Shown here piece by piece: positions 7,918 through 17,893 of a stretch of DNA of 64,000 bases. The notes under the pieces were generated by a model. That model saw only the letters and a program-made list of their open reading frames with translations, ran no database searches and was not told the DNA's origin. The number at the start of each line of letters is the position of its first letter. Within the stretch, counting starts at the first letter, position 1. The position numbers and the translations under genes were made by a program. Source of the stretch: Ectopseudomonas chengduensis (GTDB lineage Bacteria > Pseudomonadota > Gammaproteobacteria > Pseudomonadales > Pseudomonadaceae); the NCBI RefSeq assembly GCF_015712065.1, contig NZ_JACFYZ010000015.1, forward strand, positions 1 to 64,000. The letters are read 5' to 3'.

Positions 7918-9237
7918 ATGAACGCTGTAATCGCTGCGGTCGGCATCATGCTGGTCCTCAGTCTCTGTCGCGTACACGTGGTCGTGGCGCTGATCATTGG
8001 TGCGCTGGCCGGTGGGCTGCTTGGTGGGCTGGGCGTCGAGGGCACGCTGAAGGCGTTCAACCAGGGACTCGGTGGCGGGGCAACCGTTGCCCTGTCTTAC
8101 GCGCTGCTGGGGGCTTTCGCCGTGGCCATCGCCAAGTCGGGCCTGGCTCATGCCCTGGCGGACAAGGCGCTGGCGCTGGTCGGCAAGCAGCAGGAAGGCG
8201 CAGGTGGTGCGCTGAAGTGGCTGCTGATCGGGCTGCTGCTGGCGGTGGCGATCTCCTCGCAGAACCTGCTGCCGATTCACATCGCCTTCATTCCGTTGCT
8301 GGTACCGCCGCTGCTCTATGTATTGAGCAAGTTGCAACTGGACCGTCGCTTGATCGCCTGTGTGCTGACCTTCGGCCTGATCACGCCGTATATGTTCCTG
8401 CCGGTGGGTTTTGGCGGCATCTTCCTCAACGAGATCCTGCTGGCCAATGTCGCCAAGTCTGGTGTCGACGTCACGGGCATCAACATCACCCAGGCCATGG
8501 CCATTCCGGCACTGGGCATGCTCTTCGGTCTGCTCGTGGCGGTGCTGTTCAGCTATCGTGGCAAGCGCGTTTATGACCTGGAAAAGGTCGCGCAGGCCGA
8601 GCGCGTGAACGTGCAGTACAACCCGTTGAGCCTGCTGGTGGCAGGGCTGGCCATCGCCGCGGCGTTCGTCGTGCAGCTGTGGCTGGACTCGATGATCATC
8701 GGTGCGCTGGTCGGTTTCGTGATTTTCTCGGTGTCCGGCGTGGTGCGCTGGAAAGAAGCGGACGGCCTGTTTACCGAGGGCATGAAGATGATGGCCATGA
8801 TCGGCTTCATCATGATCGCCGCTGCAGGTTTCGCCGAGGTGATGAAGACCACCGGTGAGGTCAAGACGCTGGTCGATAGCTCCGCAGCCCTGATTGGCCA
8901 TAACAAGGCCGTTGGCGCGCTGCTGATGCTTCTGGTCGGACTGCTGGTGACCATGGGCATTGGCTCTTCCTTCTCGACCATCCCGATCATCGCCGCGATC
9001 TTCGTGCCGCTGGGCGTGCAACTGGGTTTCAGCCCGCTGGCCATCGTTTGCATCGTCGGCACGGCCGGGGCCTTGGGCGACGCCGGCTCACCCGCCTCGG
9101 ACTCGACGCTCGGGCCAACCTCGGGGTTGAACGTCGACGGTCAGCACAACCACATCTGGGACAGCGTGGTGCCCACCTTCCTGCACTACAACCTGCCGCT
9201 GCTGGCGTTCGGTTGGGCCGCCGCTATGCTGCTGTAA
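7918..9237 (+). CDS. Na+/H+ antiporter-superfamily permease, YuiF-like
   Basis: Polytopic inner-membrane protein of 439 residues with about 11-12 hydrophobic segments. The N-terminal segment (VGIMLVLSLCRVHVVVALIIGALAGG) and the C-terminal GDAGSPASDSTLGPTSGLN motif belong to the NhaC/YuiF group; Bacillus YuiF is annotated as an amino-acid (histidine) permease. The start at 7918 follows GGTGGAG. A hairpin terminator lies 57 bases beyond the stop. Two chemoreceptors flank it, suggesting a transport-plus-taxis unit. Whether it exchanges Na+/H+ or imports an amino acid is unresolved. Confidence 0.8.
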   Translation: MNAVIAAVGIMLVLSLCRVHVVVALIIGALAGGLLGGLGVEGTLKAFNQGLGGGATVALSYALLGAFAVAIAKSGLAHALADKALALVGKQQEGAGGALKWLLIGLLLAVAISSQNLLPIHIAFIPLLVPPLLYVLSKLQLDRRLIACVLTFGLITPYMFLPVGFGGIFLNEILLANVAKSGVDVTGINITQAMAIPALGMLFGLLVAVLFSYRGKRVYDLEKVAQAERVNVQYNPLSLLVAGLAIAAAFVVQLWLDSMIIGALVGFVIFSVSGVVRWKEADGLFTEGMKMMAMIGFIMIAAAGFAEVMKTTGEVKTLVDSSAALIGHNKAVGALLMLLVGLLVTMGIGSSFSTIPIIAAIFVPLGVQLGFSPLAIVCIVGTAGALGDAGSPASDSTLGPTSGLNVDGQHNHIWDSVVPTFLHYNLPLLAFGWAAAMLL

Positions 9238-9293
9238 AGGCGTGAACAGACGCCGGATTAAGTTCTCGGCGCCTTGGGTCGCTTAATTCTTCC

Positions 9294-9327
9294 ACGGGGT
9301 TGCCGATATATCGGTAGCCCCGTTTTT
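9294..9327 (+). terminator. Intrinsic terminator after the YuiF-like gene
   Basis: ACGGGGTTGCCGA pairs with TCGGTAGCCCCGT across a TATA loop (two mismatched or wobble positions) and runs into TTTTT. It precedes the next chemoreceptor gene, which therefore probably has its own promoter. Confidence 0.8.
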
Positions 9328-9352
9328 GGTTTCGCACACAAGGACAATAAGA

Positions 9353-11035
9353 ATGCGCCTGACATTGAAAGCCAAGGTAATCCTGCTTGCGCTGGTTCCC
9401 GTCATCCTCTTCGCGCTGGTGCTCAGCGGTACGGCGGCGAGGGTGTTGCAGAATCTGGCTGCTGACGAAGTGGCCGAGACACGCGAGCGTTTGCTGCAGG
9501 AGAAACGCAGCGAGCTCGAGCACTACATCCAGATCGCGCTGGGCTCGGTGAAGGGGCTCTACGATGGCGCCGCGCAAGGCGACATGGCCAGTCGCGAACA
9601 GGCCATCGCCATCCTCTCGAAGATCAAGTACGGCGCCGACGGCTACTTCTTCGGCCACGACTCCAACGTGGTGCGCCTGTTCCGTGGCGACAGCCCGGTG
9701 GATGTCGGCAAGAGCCTGGCCGACCGGCGCGACCCGAACGGTGTGTACATCAACCGTGAGTTGGTCAACGTGGCGAAAAACAACAGCTACTTCGTCAACT
9801 ACTCCTCGCCGCTGCCGGGTAACGAATCGGTAATGGTGCCCAAGCTCGCCTACAGCTACTACCTGCCCAAATGGGACATGGCCCTTGGCACCGCGCTCAA
9901 CCTCGACGGTATCGAGGCGCAGATCGCCGAAGTACAGGCCGAGATCGATCGCCGCATCGGCACCATCATCACCAGCATCATGGTAGTGGCGGCGGTCCTT
10001 CTGCTGGTGTTTGGTGTGATAGGTGTCTGGCTGAGCAACGCCTTCCTGCGTCCGCTGCAGCAGATCAAGGCCAACCTCGACGATATCGCCGCGGGTGAGG
10101 GCGATCTGACCCGCCGCCTGCCCGTCTCCAGTGAGGACGAGTTGGGCCAGTTGGCCGGGTCCTTCAACCGGTTTGTCGAGAAGGTGCATGGCCTGGTGCG
10201 GCAGATCGTCGAAATGACCGGGCAGCTCACCGAGCTGGTGGGCCAGGTTTCCGAGCAGGCGCAGCGCTCCGAGCAGGCCATGGGGCAGCAGCGCCACGAA
10301 ACCGATCAGGTGGCCACGGCGATCAACGAAATGTCTGCCGCCGCGCACGAAGTCGCCAAGAGCGCGCAGAACGCCGCCGAAGCCGCGCAGCAGACCGACC
10401 GCGAAGGGCAGGCAGCCAAAAGCGTGGTCGATGGCAGCATCCAGCGTATTCACTCACTGGTCGAGGACATCCGCAGCAGCGGCGTATCGCTCGACAACCT
10501 GCAGCAGGACGTGCTGTCCATCGTCAGCGTGCTCGACGTGATCCGCTCCATCGCCGAGCAGACCAACCTGCTGGCGCTCAACGCCGCCATCGAAGCCGCG
10601 CGTGCCGGTGAGGCCGGGCGCGGTTTTGCCGTGGTCGCCGATGAGGTGCGTGCACTGGCCAGCCGCACCCAGCAGAGCACTCAGGAAATCCAGGGCATGA
10701 TCGACCGCCTGCAGCAGGGCACCCAGCAGTCAGTGACCTCGATGCGCCGCTCCAGTGATGCCGGTGAGCTGACCAGCGAGCAGGCCAACAAGGCCGGCGA
10801 ATCGCTCGATGCCATCGCCCAACTGATCGCCACCATCAATGCGATGAACGCGCAGATCGCCAGCGCCGCCGAGGAGCAGACGGCAGTGGCCGAGGAGATC
10901 AATCGCAGCGTGCATCAGATCGCCGTCGCCGTGGACAGCGTGGCCGACGAAACCGAGCGTGGTGCGCAGACTGCCCGCAGCCTGGCGGGCCTCGGTGATC
11001 GCCTCGGCGCGCTGGTGCGTCAGTTCCGCATCTGA
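9353..11035 (+). CDS. Methyl-accepting chemotaxis protein with small Cache sensor
   Basis: Chemoreceptor of 560 residues: TM1 at about 8-30, a compact periplasmic sCache_2-type domain (GADGYFFGHDSN ... YYLPKWDMALGTAL), TM2 near 205-230, HAMP and the signalling domain (EQTNLLALNAAIEAARAGE). sCache_2 receptors often sense short organic acids. The start at 9353 is preceded by AAGGAC. Its cytoplasmic half is clearly related to the receptor at 5589-7733 while the sensor differs, so the two read different ligands. Confidence 0.93.
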   Translation: MRLTLKAKVILLALVPVILFALVLSGTAARVLQNLAADEVAETRERLLQEKRSELEHYIQIALGSVKGLYDGAAQGDMASREQAIAILSKIKYGADGYFFGHDSNVVRLFRGDSPVDVGKSLADRRDPNGVYINRELVNVAKNNSYFVNYSSPLPGNESVMVPKLAYSYYLPKWDMALGTALNLDGIEAQIAEVQAEIDRRIGTIITSIMVVAAVLLLVFGVIGVWLSNAFLRPLQQIKANLDDIAAGEGDLTRRLPVSSEDELGQLAGSFNRFVEKVHGLVRQIVEMTGQLTELVGQVSEQAQRSEQAMGQQRHETDQVATAINEMSAAAHEVAKSAQNAAEAAQQTDREGQAAKSVVDGSIQRIHSLVEDIRSSGVSLDNLQQDVLSIVSVLDVIRSIAEQTNLLALNAAIEAARAGEAGRGFAVVADEVRALASRTQQSTQEIQGMIDRLQQGTQQSVTSMRRSSDAGELTSEQANKAGESLDAIAQLIATINAMNAQIASAAEEQTAVAEEINRSVHQIAVAVDSVADETERGAQTARSLAGLGDRLGALVRQFRI

Positions 11036-11036
11036 G

Positions 11037-11939
11037 TCAGAGCGGGAAGCTCCAGCGGCTGAAGGCGTCGCTCAGGAGTTCGATCCAGGCGCGGACTGCC
11101 GGCGACATGCCGCGCCTGTGGGTGTAGGCCAACTGGACATAGCCCTCAGGCACCGTCCAGTGCGGTAGCAATGACACCAGGCTGCCATCGGCCAATTCCT
11201 CATGGCAGTACGTGGTGGGCAGCAGGGTAATGCCCACCCCGGCCAGGGCCGCCGACTTGCGCATGGGAAAGTCGTCGACGGCCAGGCGCGCCTCCAGGGC
11301 GATTTCGCGAGCCTCCTGCGTCGTGTTGTGATGAAAGCGCAGATGAATGCGCCGGTCGGCTCCAATCGCGCCCAGCGCAGGCAATTGCTGCAGATCTTCG
11401 GGCTGCTCCAGGCGCAGCCCGGCTATCAGATCCGGGCGCGCCACCACCAGCGCGCGCGCCGGTAGCAGGCGGCGAGTGATCAGGCCCGGTTCTTCGTCAT
11501 CGGCGTTGCGCACGCGCAGGGCGACGTCCACGGCCTCGTTGAGCAGATCGATGCGGCGGCTGGTCTGCACGACCTCCAGCTGCACCCTGGGGTAGCGCGT
11601 CAGAAAATCATTGATCACGTCGGGCAGCAGGGCCACGCCCGGTGGGGTGGAGAAGCGCACCCGACCACGCGGCTCGCTGGTCAGGTTGGTCACGGTTTCT
11701 TCGGCCTGTTCGGCCTCCAGCAACATCGCCTGGCAATGGCGCAAGTAGCGTTCGCCGATATCGGTCAGCGCCAGTTTGCGTGTCGAGCGCTGTAGCAAGC
11801 GCGCCCCCAGGCGTTGCTCCAGCTCGGCGATGCGCCGCGACAGGCGCGATTTGGGAATGCCCAGGGCGCGCCCGGCAGCGGCGAAACCACCGGCTTCCAC
11901 TACCTTGGCGAAGTAGAACAGATCATTGAGGTCATGCAT
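11037..11939 (-). CDS. LysR-family transcriptional regulator, divergent from azoR
   Basis: A 300-residue LTTR with an N-terminal winged helix (FAAAGRALGIPKSRLSRRIAELEQRLGARLLQRSTRKL, about 17-54) and a substrate-binding domain from about 88. Its start is 119 bases from the azoreductase start on the opposite strand, the usual LTTR/target layout, so it probably controls azoR in response to a quinone or other electrophile. Its stop is directly next to the chemoreceptor stop. Confidence 0.9.
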   Translation of the reverse strand: MHDLNDLFYFAKVVEAGGFAAAGRALGIPKSRLSRRIAELEQRLGARLLQRSTRKLALTDIGERYLRHCQAMLLEAEQAEETVTNLTSEPRGRVRFSTPPGVALLPDVINDFLTRYPRVQLEVVQTSRRIDLLNEAVDVALRVRNADDEEPGLITRRLLPARALVVARPDLIAGLRLEQPEDLQQLPALGAIGADRRIHLRFHHNTTQEAREIALEARLAVDDFPMRKSAALAGVGITLLPTTYCHEELADGSLVSLLPHWTVPEGYVQLAYTHRRGMSPAVRAWIELLSDAFSRWSFPL

Positions 11940-12058
11940 GTCATCGTCCTGTCAATGGGACGAACTATCGCATTTTTGCCGTCTTATCGGCTATTGGTTA
12001 CATCGGTAGCCTCCCCGCAATTGCGTCACCACGTCGCATAGCACTCTGGAGAGCACCT

Positions 12059-12667
12059 ATGAAACTACTGCACCTCGATTCCAGCATCCTCGGCGATGCT
12101 TCCGCTTCCCGTCAGCTCAGCCGTTCTGTAGTCGAGGCCTGGAGCGCTGTCACTGCAGATGTTCAGGTGACCTACCGCGACCTGGCCAGCGATGCGCTGA
12201 GCCACTTTTCCGCTGCCACCCTGGTAGCCGCCGGCACCCCGGCCGAGCTGCGTGACGCCGCACAGAAGCACGAGGCCGAGCTGGCCGAACGCACCCTGGA
12301 AGAGTTTCTCGCTGCCGATGCCATCGTCATCGGTGCGCCGATGTACAACTTCGCCATTCCCAGCCAACTGAAGGCCTGGATCGACCGCATCGCCGTCGCC
12401 GGCAAGAGCTTCAAGTACACCGAGAACGGCCCGGTAGGGCTGGCTGGCGGCAAGACCGTGGTAATCGCCTCCAGCGCCGGTGGTATTCATGCCGGCCAGC
12501 CGTCCGGCCAGGCGCATGAGGACTATCTGGTGCGCATGCTGAATTTCGTCGGCATCGACGACATCGAGATCGTTCGCGCCGAAGGCCTGGCCTACGGCGA
12601 AGAGCCGCGCGCCGAAGCCATGAAAGGTGCAGCGCAGCGTATCTCCGAGCTGTTCGCCACTGCCTGA
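12059..12667 (+). CDS. azoR: FMN-dependent NADH-azoreductase
   Basis: Flavodoxin-fold quinone/azo reductase of 202 residues. It starts MKLLHLDSSILGDASASR (FMN phosphate loop) and has the family segments GAPMYNFAIPSQLKAWIDRI, FKYTENGPVGL and SSAGGIHA. AzoR enzymes reduce quinones and azo dyes with NADH and help against thiol/quinone stress. GGAGAG lies 6 bases upstream of ATG. It is convergent with ybiT across a bidirectional terminator. Confidence 0.93.
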   Translation: MKLLHLDSSILGDASASRQLSRSVVEAWSAVTADVQVTYRDLASDALSHFSAATLVAAGTPAELRDAAQKHEAELAERTLEEFLAADAIVIGAPMYNFAIPSQLKAWIDRIAVAGKSFKYTENGPVGLAGGKTVVIASSAGGIHAGQPSGQAHEDYLVRMLNFVGIDDIEIVRAEGLAYGEEPRAEAMKGAAQRISELFATA

Positions 12668-12682
12668 GCAGAGCGCTGAAAC

Positions 12683-12712
12683 AACAAAGCCCGCGAAAGC
12701 GGGCTTTGTCAT
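12683..12712. terminator. Bidirectional terminator between azoR and ybiT
   Basis: ACAAAGCCCGC-GAAA-GCGGGCTTTGT is a perfect GNRA-type hairpin with a T/A-rich flank on each side. It is placed between two convergent genes. Confidence 0.85.
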
Positions 12713-12726
12713 TTCTGCAGCAGGCG

Positions 12727-14313
<1,587 letters not shown>

Positions 14314-14759
14314 AGGACTTACCTATCAATAACTTGAGGTGCGCTGTTTAAAGGGTGATACCGCTTTCGAGCCTTTCAGCCCGGCCCGAACCGAGGAAGA
14401 CGAACCTGCGCATATGAGTGAACGCTACGCCCCCGCCGGCAGACGAGCCGATAGGCTGGTGAGGCATGGGGGAAGTGTCGGGCATCGTGGCGCCGGGGCC
14501 TGGTAGTACTCAGGGCGACGTCGAGGCGCGCAATGGTATCACTTGGCACATGTAACTTCAGCCATCGCGGAGATTGACTGCAGGGTATTGCGCGCCGAGA
14601 CGCCACATGAGCAGGCGGCGCAAGGGGAGGGTGCGCCGCGCACACCACCGCGCGGCTGGCGCCTGTGCGAGCACCCCGCAAGCTGCCGCACAGCGCCATG
14701 CAAGGTAGCTACAGTCTGAGCTCGCGCACCTGGCGTATTCGTCAGGCTTTGCAACGGGG
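14314..14759. other. Gene-free stretch between ybiT and the T6SS cassette
   Basis: 446 bases with no convincing coding sequence. It holds the ybiT promoter/leader and, at 14656-14722, a degenerate second copy of the 3' end of the 100-codon gene found at 17880-18182. I see no insertion-sequence ends. Confidence 0.5.
14656..14722. repeat. Direct repeat A flanking the T6SS effector cassette
   Basis: A 67-bp segment matching 17827-17893: the first 43 bases differ at one position and the rest matches at roughly 70-75%. It contains an inverted repeat (TGGCGCCTGTGCG with CGCACAGCGCCA). On the minus strand it includes a relic 3' end reading E-L-R-L-stop, which parallels E-F-R-L-stop of the intact gene at the other repeat. 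Confidence 0.75.
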
Positions 14760-15482
14760 TCAATTGTTGAACAGGGGCAGATAGCCGAGTTCGACGAGCT
14801 TCGTGTCCAGCGTACCGACAATTCGGAAGTGCTCTCTATTGCGTTCATCCATAACCTGGGCGCAGCTCACCAAAACTGTGCCGCGGCCCGGTATGTCAAT
14901 CAGTTCATCCGCATCCGGAAAGTCGCTGGCCTTTAGCGAGTGCGGGCAAAAACCGATCCAGCCGATGGTTTGCCGTTCGTTGAAGGTCTGGCCATCTAGG
15001 TAGTACCTGCCGGGGGCGATCACCCCCCAATCGATTTCGGGCCAGATGGATACCGCTTGTCGCAGCATTTCCACCAACACCGGACGTGGGTTCTCAAGGG
15101 CCGAAACCAGAGCGCCGGCATCTTCGAAATCCATGCTGGATATGGACTCCATGTCGTGTGCGTCGTAACTGAAAGCCAGACCCCCTTGCAGCGGATCTTC
15201 CTGTCCATTCCACACGGATAGCGACAGCCATGACGGATACTCGGCGTCGAAACTTGTGGCTGCAGCTGTGGACAATGCTTGAGGAGCGCTCAGGACGTCA
15301 TTGCTCAATGCGTCCTGAACTGAGGCGCCTTGTAGATACCATTTACCAAGAAGTGGATGTAATTGGCCCAAGGTGCTCAGGTAGTAGCGTATGCGCTCCA
15401 ACTGTTCCTCATGGGAGACCGTGGCGATCGCGTGTTTGTTGAAGCGCATCTTGAATACAAAGGACCGGAAAGAACTTGCCAT
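14760..15482 (-). CDS. tsiT: Imm52-family immunity protein, TsiT-like
   Basis: Predicted cytoplasmic immunity protein of 240 residues, immediately downstream of the Tox-REase-5 effector (9-base gap). It resembles the Imm52 family (ERIRYYLSTLGQLHPLLGKWYL near the N-terminus; RQTIGWIGFCPHSL in the C-terminal half), which pairs with Tox-REase-5 toxins. The order matches the P. aeruginosa tseT-tsiT pair. No signal peptide, as expected for protection against a nuclease acting in the cytosol. The family call is from memory of the fold's motifs; neighbourhood is the stronger evidence. Confidence 0.75.
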   Translation of the reverse strand: MASSFRSFVFKMRFNKHAIATVSHEEQLERIRYYLSTLGQLHPLLGKWYLQGASVQDALSNDVLSAPQALSTAAATSFDAEYPSWLSLSVWNGQEDPLQGGLAFSYDAHDMESISSMDFEDAGALVSALENPRPVLVEMLRQAVSIWPEIDWGVIAPGRYYLDGQTFNERQTIGWIGFCPHSLKASDFPDADELIDIPGRGTVLVSCAQVMDERNREHFRIVGTLDTKLVELGYLPLFNN

Positions 15483-15491
15483 GCTGGCTCC

Positions 15492-16298
15492 TTAGGCAAT
15501 CAGGTCGGGATTATCCCGGTAGTACTCGTCGAATTCACGTTGTTCACGCTCACGGTGTTCTTGGTATTCGTCGTGCTCAGGGGTGTTCGGCATTGGATTC
15601 CAGAAAGCGGTCAGATTGGTCAGCCCCAAGCGGCGATATTGACTGGAGCAGTGCTCGTAGACGATGCGCTGGAGAAAGTGCCATTCGACTCTGACGGGTG
15701 GTGTAGGCCTAGCCTTGGCCGAGTGGCGGCGCGCAGGGTCTACAAGGACTGATTTGACCGGTGCCCAGGGCTTTGGAACACCCAGCAACGGTACAAACAT
15801 GAAGGCGTAGTTGGCCTTGGCCTCCAGTAGGGTACAACGCGGTTCTTCGAATCCATCCCACCAGGTTTCGTTCCATCGCCATTCGTAAGGCGGAGGAAAT
15901 CCGGTTACCCAGGCCTGGTATCGCGAAGACAGATCCGACATGGAGTGGCCTTTGCCGTTGTTGGCCACAGCCATGGTGCCCTCTGAGGGAGGACAATCAA
16001 TGCATTCGTCGTCTCGTTCTGCATCGCAGGTGCGTGTGCGCTCGTCCGCCTTGTCAGCAGTACGCGTTTGCGGCAGTACCTGAGGCTGTGGAATGGGGCG
16101 TGGAACGGGCCGAGCTCCCGACTGGGGAAGTGTCTCTGGCATAGGGCGAGGGGATGGCCGAGCTGTAGGCATTGGAAGGCGGGGAGCCGGTGGGCGGGCC
16201 AGAGGCATACCCGGCCCGAACCGAGGTGTTGCGCGAAGACCCATGGTTGCGCCAGGACTGCCCAGCGCGGTTCCAGCAGCGGTGATCAAACCACCCAT
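15492..16298 (-). CDS. tseT: T6SS effector with Tox-REase-5 nuclease domain, TseT-like
   Basis: A 268-residue predicted DNase effector. Residues 1-80 are a Pro/Ala/Arg-rich low-complexity stretch (RPSPRPMPETLPQ...) preceded by a short glycine/alanine-rich hydrophobic segment. From about 98 a Tox-REase-5 domain follows: CPPSEG, SSRYQAWVTGF, WDGFEEP (Asp148) and LLEAKANY (Glu159-x-Lys161), the restriction-endonuclease-type catalytic set. It sits in the order PAAR, DUF4123, co-chaperone, effector, immunity, as in the P. aeruginosa PAAR4-tecT-co-tecT-tseT-tsiT locus. No T6SS structural genes are in the window, so delivery must use an apparatus encoded elsewhere. Confidence 0.82.
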   Translation of the reverse strand: MGGLITAAGTALGSPGATMGLRATPRFGPGMPLARPPAPRLPMPTARPSPRPMPETLPQSGARPVPRPIPQPQVLPQTRTADKADERTRTCDAERDDECIDCPPSEGTMAVANNGKGHSMSDLSSRYQAWVTGFPPPYEWRWNETWWDGFEEPRCTLLEAKANYAFMFVPLLGVPKPWAPVKSVLVDPARRHSAKARPTPPVRVEWHFLQRIVYEHCSSQYRRLGLTNLTAFWNPMPNTPEHDEYQEHREREQREFDEYYRDNPDLIA

Positions 16299-16311
16299 AT
16301 CCGACTCCTTG

Positions 16312-16674
16312 TCAGTTCCATGTGGCGTTCTTGAGCTTCCAGACGAACCTCATCACGCTCCTATAGTCCTTGAAACGTTGCTCAGGCGAGTCATCGACCG
16401 GGCGTGTCATCCAAGACACGAACGCATCATCTCTGTGAAAGTCTGGGAACATGAGCCCGTAGCGCATGAAGTCCTCTGTCGACTGAGGGTCGGTTAGTCC
16501 GAACTCCTCGGCGTACCGCCGATATCTGGCCAGGTAGCTCGTGCCTCCCGTGAGGCCGTGCTGAGCAAACCAATTCGGATCCTGTGCCCGCACCTCCAGG
16601 AGCAACTTCTCGATGACTTCGTCGCGGCGTACTGCGTCAAGCTTTGCTATCTGCTCGCTCGACAGTTCAAGCAT
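16312..16674 (-). CDS. Small T6SS accessory protein, co-TecT-like
   Basis: A 120-residue soluble protein between the DUF4123 chaperone and the effector. In the equivalent P. aeruginosa locus this position is held by the co-chaperone that releases TecT during effector loading. The start at 16674 was chosen because AAGGGGG lies just upstream; an ATG eight codons earlier is possible. It overlaps the chaperone gene by 8 bases. It is rich in Arg/Tyr/Phe/Asp (YLARYRRYAEEFGL, MFPDFHRDDAFVSWM). Function is assigned by synteny only. Confidence 0.6.
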   Translation of the reverse strand: MLELSSEQIAKLDAVRRDEVIEKLLLEVRAQDPNWFAQHGLTGGTSYLARYRRYAEEFGLTDPQSTEDFMRYGLMFPDFHRDDAFVSWMTRPVDDSPEQRFKDYRSVMRFVWKLKNATWN

Positions 16675-17197
16675 GCTGCCCCCCTTGAGTATCTTCATCC
16701 AGAGGGAGGTAGCGGGACTCCAGCGGCTGCCATACCAGCCAATGCTCGATAGGTCGCATCATTTGTTGGCGCTGCTCCTTGTTCAGGACGCTATCAAGTG
16801 CCCGCCGAACAACGGGATTGTAATAACGGAAGAGTGACTTTCTACCGTCGGTTAGCCGAGTGAACAGAAGCGAGCCAAGATGCTGGGACAGAACCTCGAA
16901 GCTCTTGGTGCTCAGTAGCCATGACACCAGGGGTTCTTTGCGGTCTCGGTCTACGAGCCAGTTCTGCAAATCGCTGCGCTCTTCCAGCTGAACAAGAGCT
17001 GGTCCACCTTGCTTGATCGCATCTAACTCCGTGCCGTCCAACAGCCACTGCCATCTATCAGAGGCTTGATCTAACCGTTTACCTAAAGTCAAGTAGCGAG
17101 CCCCGTCTACAAGCGCGAAAAGCTTAAGCCCTGGCTTGTCCGAGAGGCGTATCCGCAGTTCGTCTTCGATACTGCGAAAGCCGTTGGTCATACTCAT
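16667..17197 (-). CDS. tecT: DUF4123 T6SS effector chaperone, TecT-like
   Basis: A 176-residue cytosolic adaptor. The DUF4123 pattern is visible: FALVDGARYLTL near the N-terminus, then LVQLEERSDLQNWLVD and FEVLSQHLGSLLFTRLTDGRKSLFRYYNP. DUF4123 (TEC/TAP) proteins hold an effector and mount it on its cognate PAAR or VgrG tip. It overlaps the PAAR stop (ATGA), indicating coupled translation, and overlaps the next gene by 8 bases. Three PAAR-chaperone-effector genes in one transcript argue for dedicated delivery. Confidence 0.82.
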   Translation of the reverse strand: MSMTNGFRSIEDELRIRLSDKPGLKLFALVDGARYLTLGKRLDQASDRWQWLLDGTELDAIKQGGPALVQLEERSDLQNWLVDRDRKEPLVSWLLSTKSFEVLSQHLGSLLFTRLTDGRKSLFRYYNPVVRRALDSVLNKEQRQQMMRPIEHWLVWQPLESRYLPLDEDTQGGQHA

Positions 17198-17601
17198 CCC
17201 CGGACTCCGATTGATTCCAGCGGTACGAATGTTTGGTTGCGACTGGCAGCGAGAAGTAAGCAGGGCAAGCAAATCTTTGGAGCCATGGGCACAGCAAGCG
17301 GAGTCGTAAAGGCGGCAGCCGCATGTGTATTGCCGATGATTACTGTTCCCGACCCACCGACTACCACATTCCCGTGACTCCCTGTGCTGCCTAGAGTTGC
17401 AACGGGCAATCCGTCGATAAACACATTGGCAACAAGGTTGTCCACCAGCGCTGAGCCGCAAGCAGTGGGGTCGCCTTGGCGGGCCGCTGGCAAACCATCG
17501 AATAGGACGTCTGGGGAGCCAGAAACGATGGGGTTGGTGCCATGGCCTGGCAGTGGGCAGGCAGTCGGATCGGTAACTCGTGCTGCTGGTTTTCCACTCA
17601 T
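17194..17601 (-). CDS. PAAR-domain spike protein
   Basis: A 135-residue protein with a PAAR fold: MSGKPAARVTDPTACPLPGHG, VLFDGLPAARQGDPTACG, VFIDGLPVATLGSTGSHGNVVVGGSGTVIIG. The regularly spaced His/Cys residues bind the zinc at the tip of the VgrG spike. The last ~40 residues (PLAVPMAPKICLPCLLLAAS) form a hydrophobic, Cys-containing tail beyond the usual fold and could be the effector-docking surface. AAGGAT precedes the ATG at 17601. It is first in the cassette; the promoter should lie in 17602-17826. Confidence 0.88.
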   Translation of the reverse strand: MSGKPAARVTDPTACPLPGHGTNPIVSGSPDVLFDGLPAARQGDPTACGSALVDNLVANVFIDGLPVATLGSTGSHGNVVVGGSGTVIIGNTHAAAAFTTPLAVPMAPKICLPCLLLAASRNQTFVPLESIGVRG

Positions 17602-17826
17602 TCTGCAGATCCTTGCATGAGCGCGAAGTCGCTTCGAAGACGATGGCCAGAGGAGCTGGCGGGTTCTATCAAGAAGCCCGAATACGACTCGCTCCAGCCA
17701 GATTTCGCACGCGACCTTAGCAGGATGAAAGTGCGCAAAATATTGCGCGAATGGCCCCGGGGCAGCGAGATATGCGGGCTTGCTGAGAATGTAAGGAAAT
17801 ATTACTTTGCGTGAGCCGTCGTGTGA

Positions 17827-17893
17827 CTGGCGCCTGTGCGAGCAACCCGCAAGCTGCCGCACAGCGCCACGCCGGTTGCCTACAGCCTGAACT
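17827..17893. repeat. Direct repeat B flanking the T6SS effector cassette
   Basis: Same orientation and length as 14656-14722. Its right end covers the last four codons and stop of the 100-codon gene at 17880-18182, and its left part is a GC-rich hairpin that could act as that gene's terminator. About 3.17 kb separates the two copies and contains only the PAAR-to-immunity cassette. Confidence 0.75.

Noticed and set aside
7813..9021. 402-codon His/Gln-rich frame antisense to the YuiF-like gene
   Set aside because: The composition (HQ-rich) is what a membrane protein gene gives on the opposite strand; no start signal.
14378..16230. A 15-17-base match (CGGCCCGAACCGAGG) at about 14381 and in the effector gene near 16214
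   Set aside because: Too short to separate from chance in GC-rich DNA and not at cassette boundaries; not reported as a repeat.
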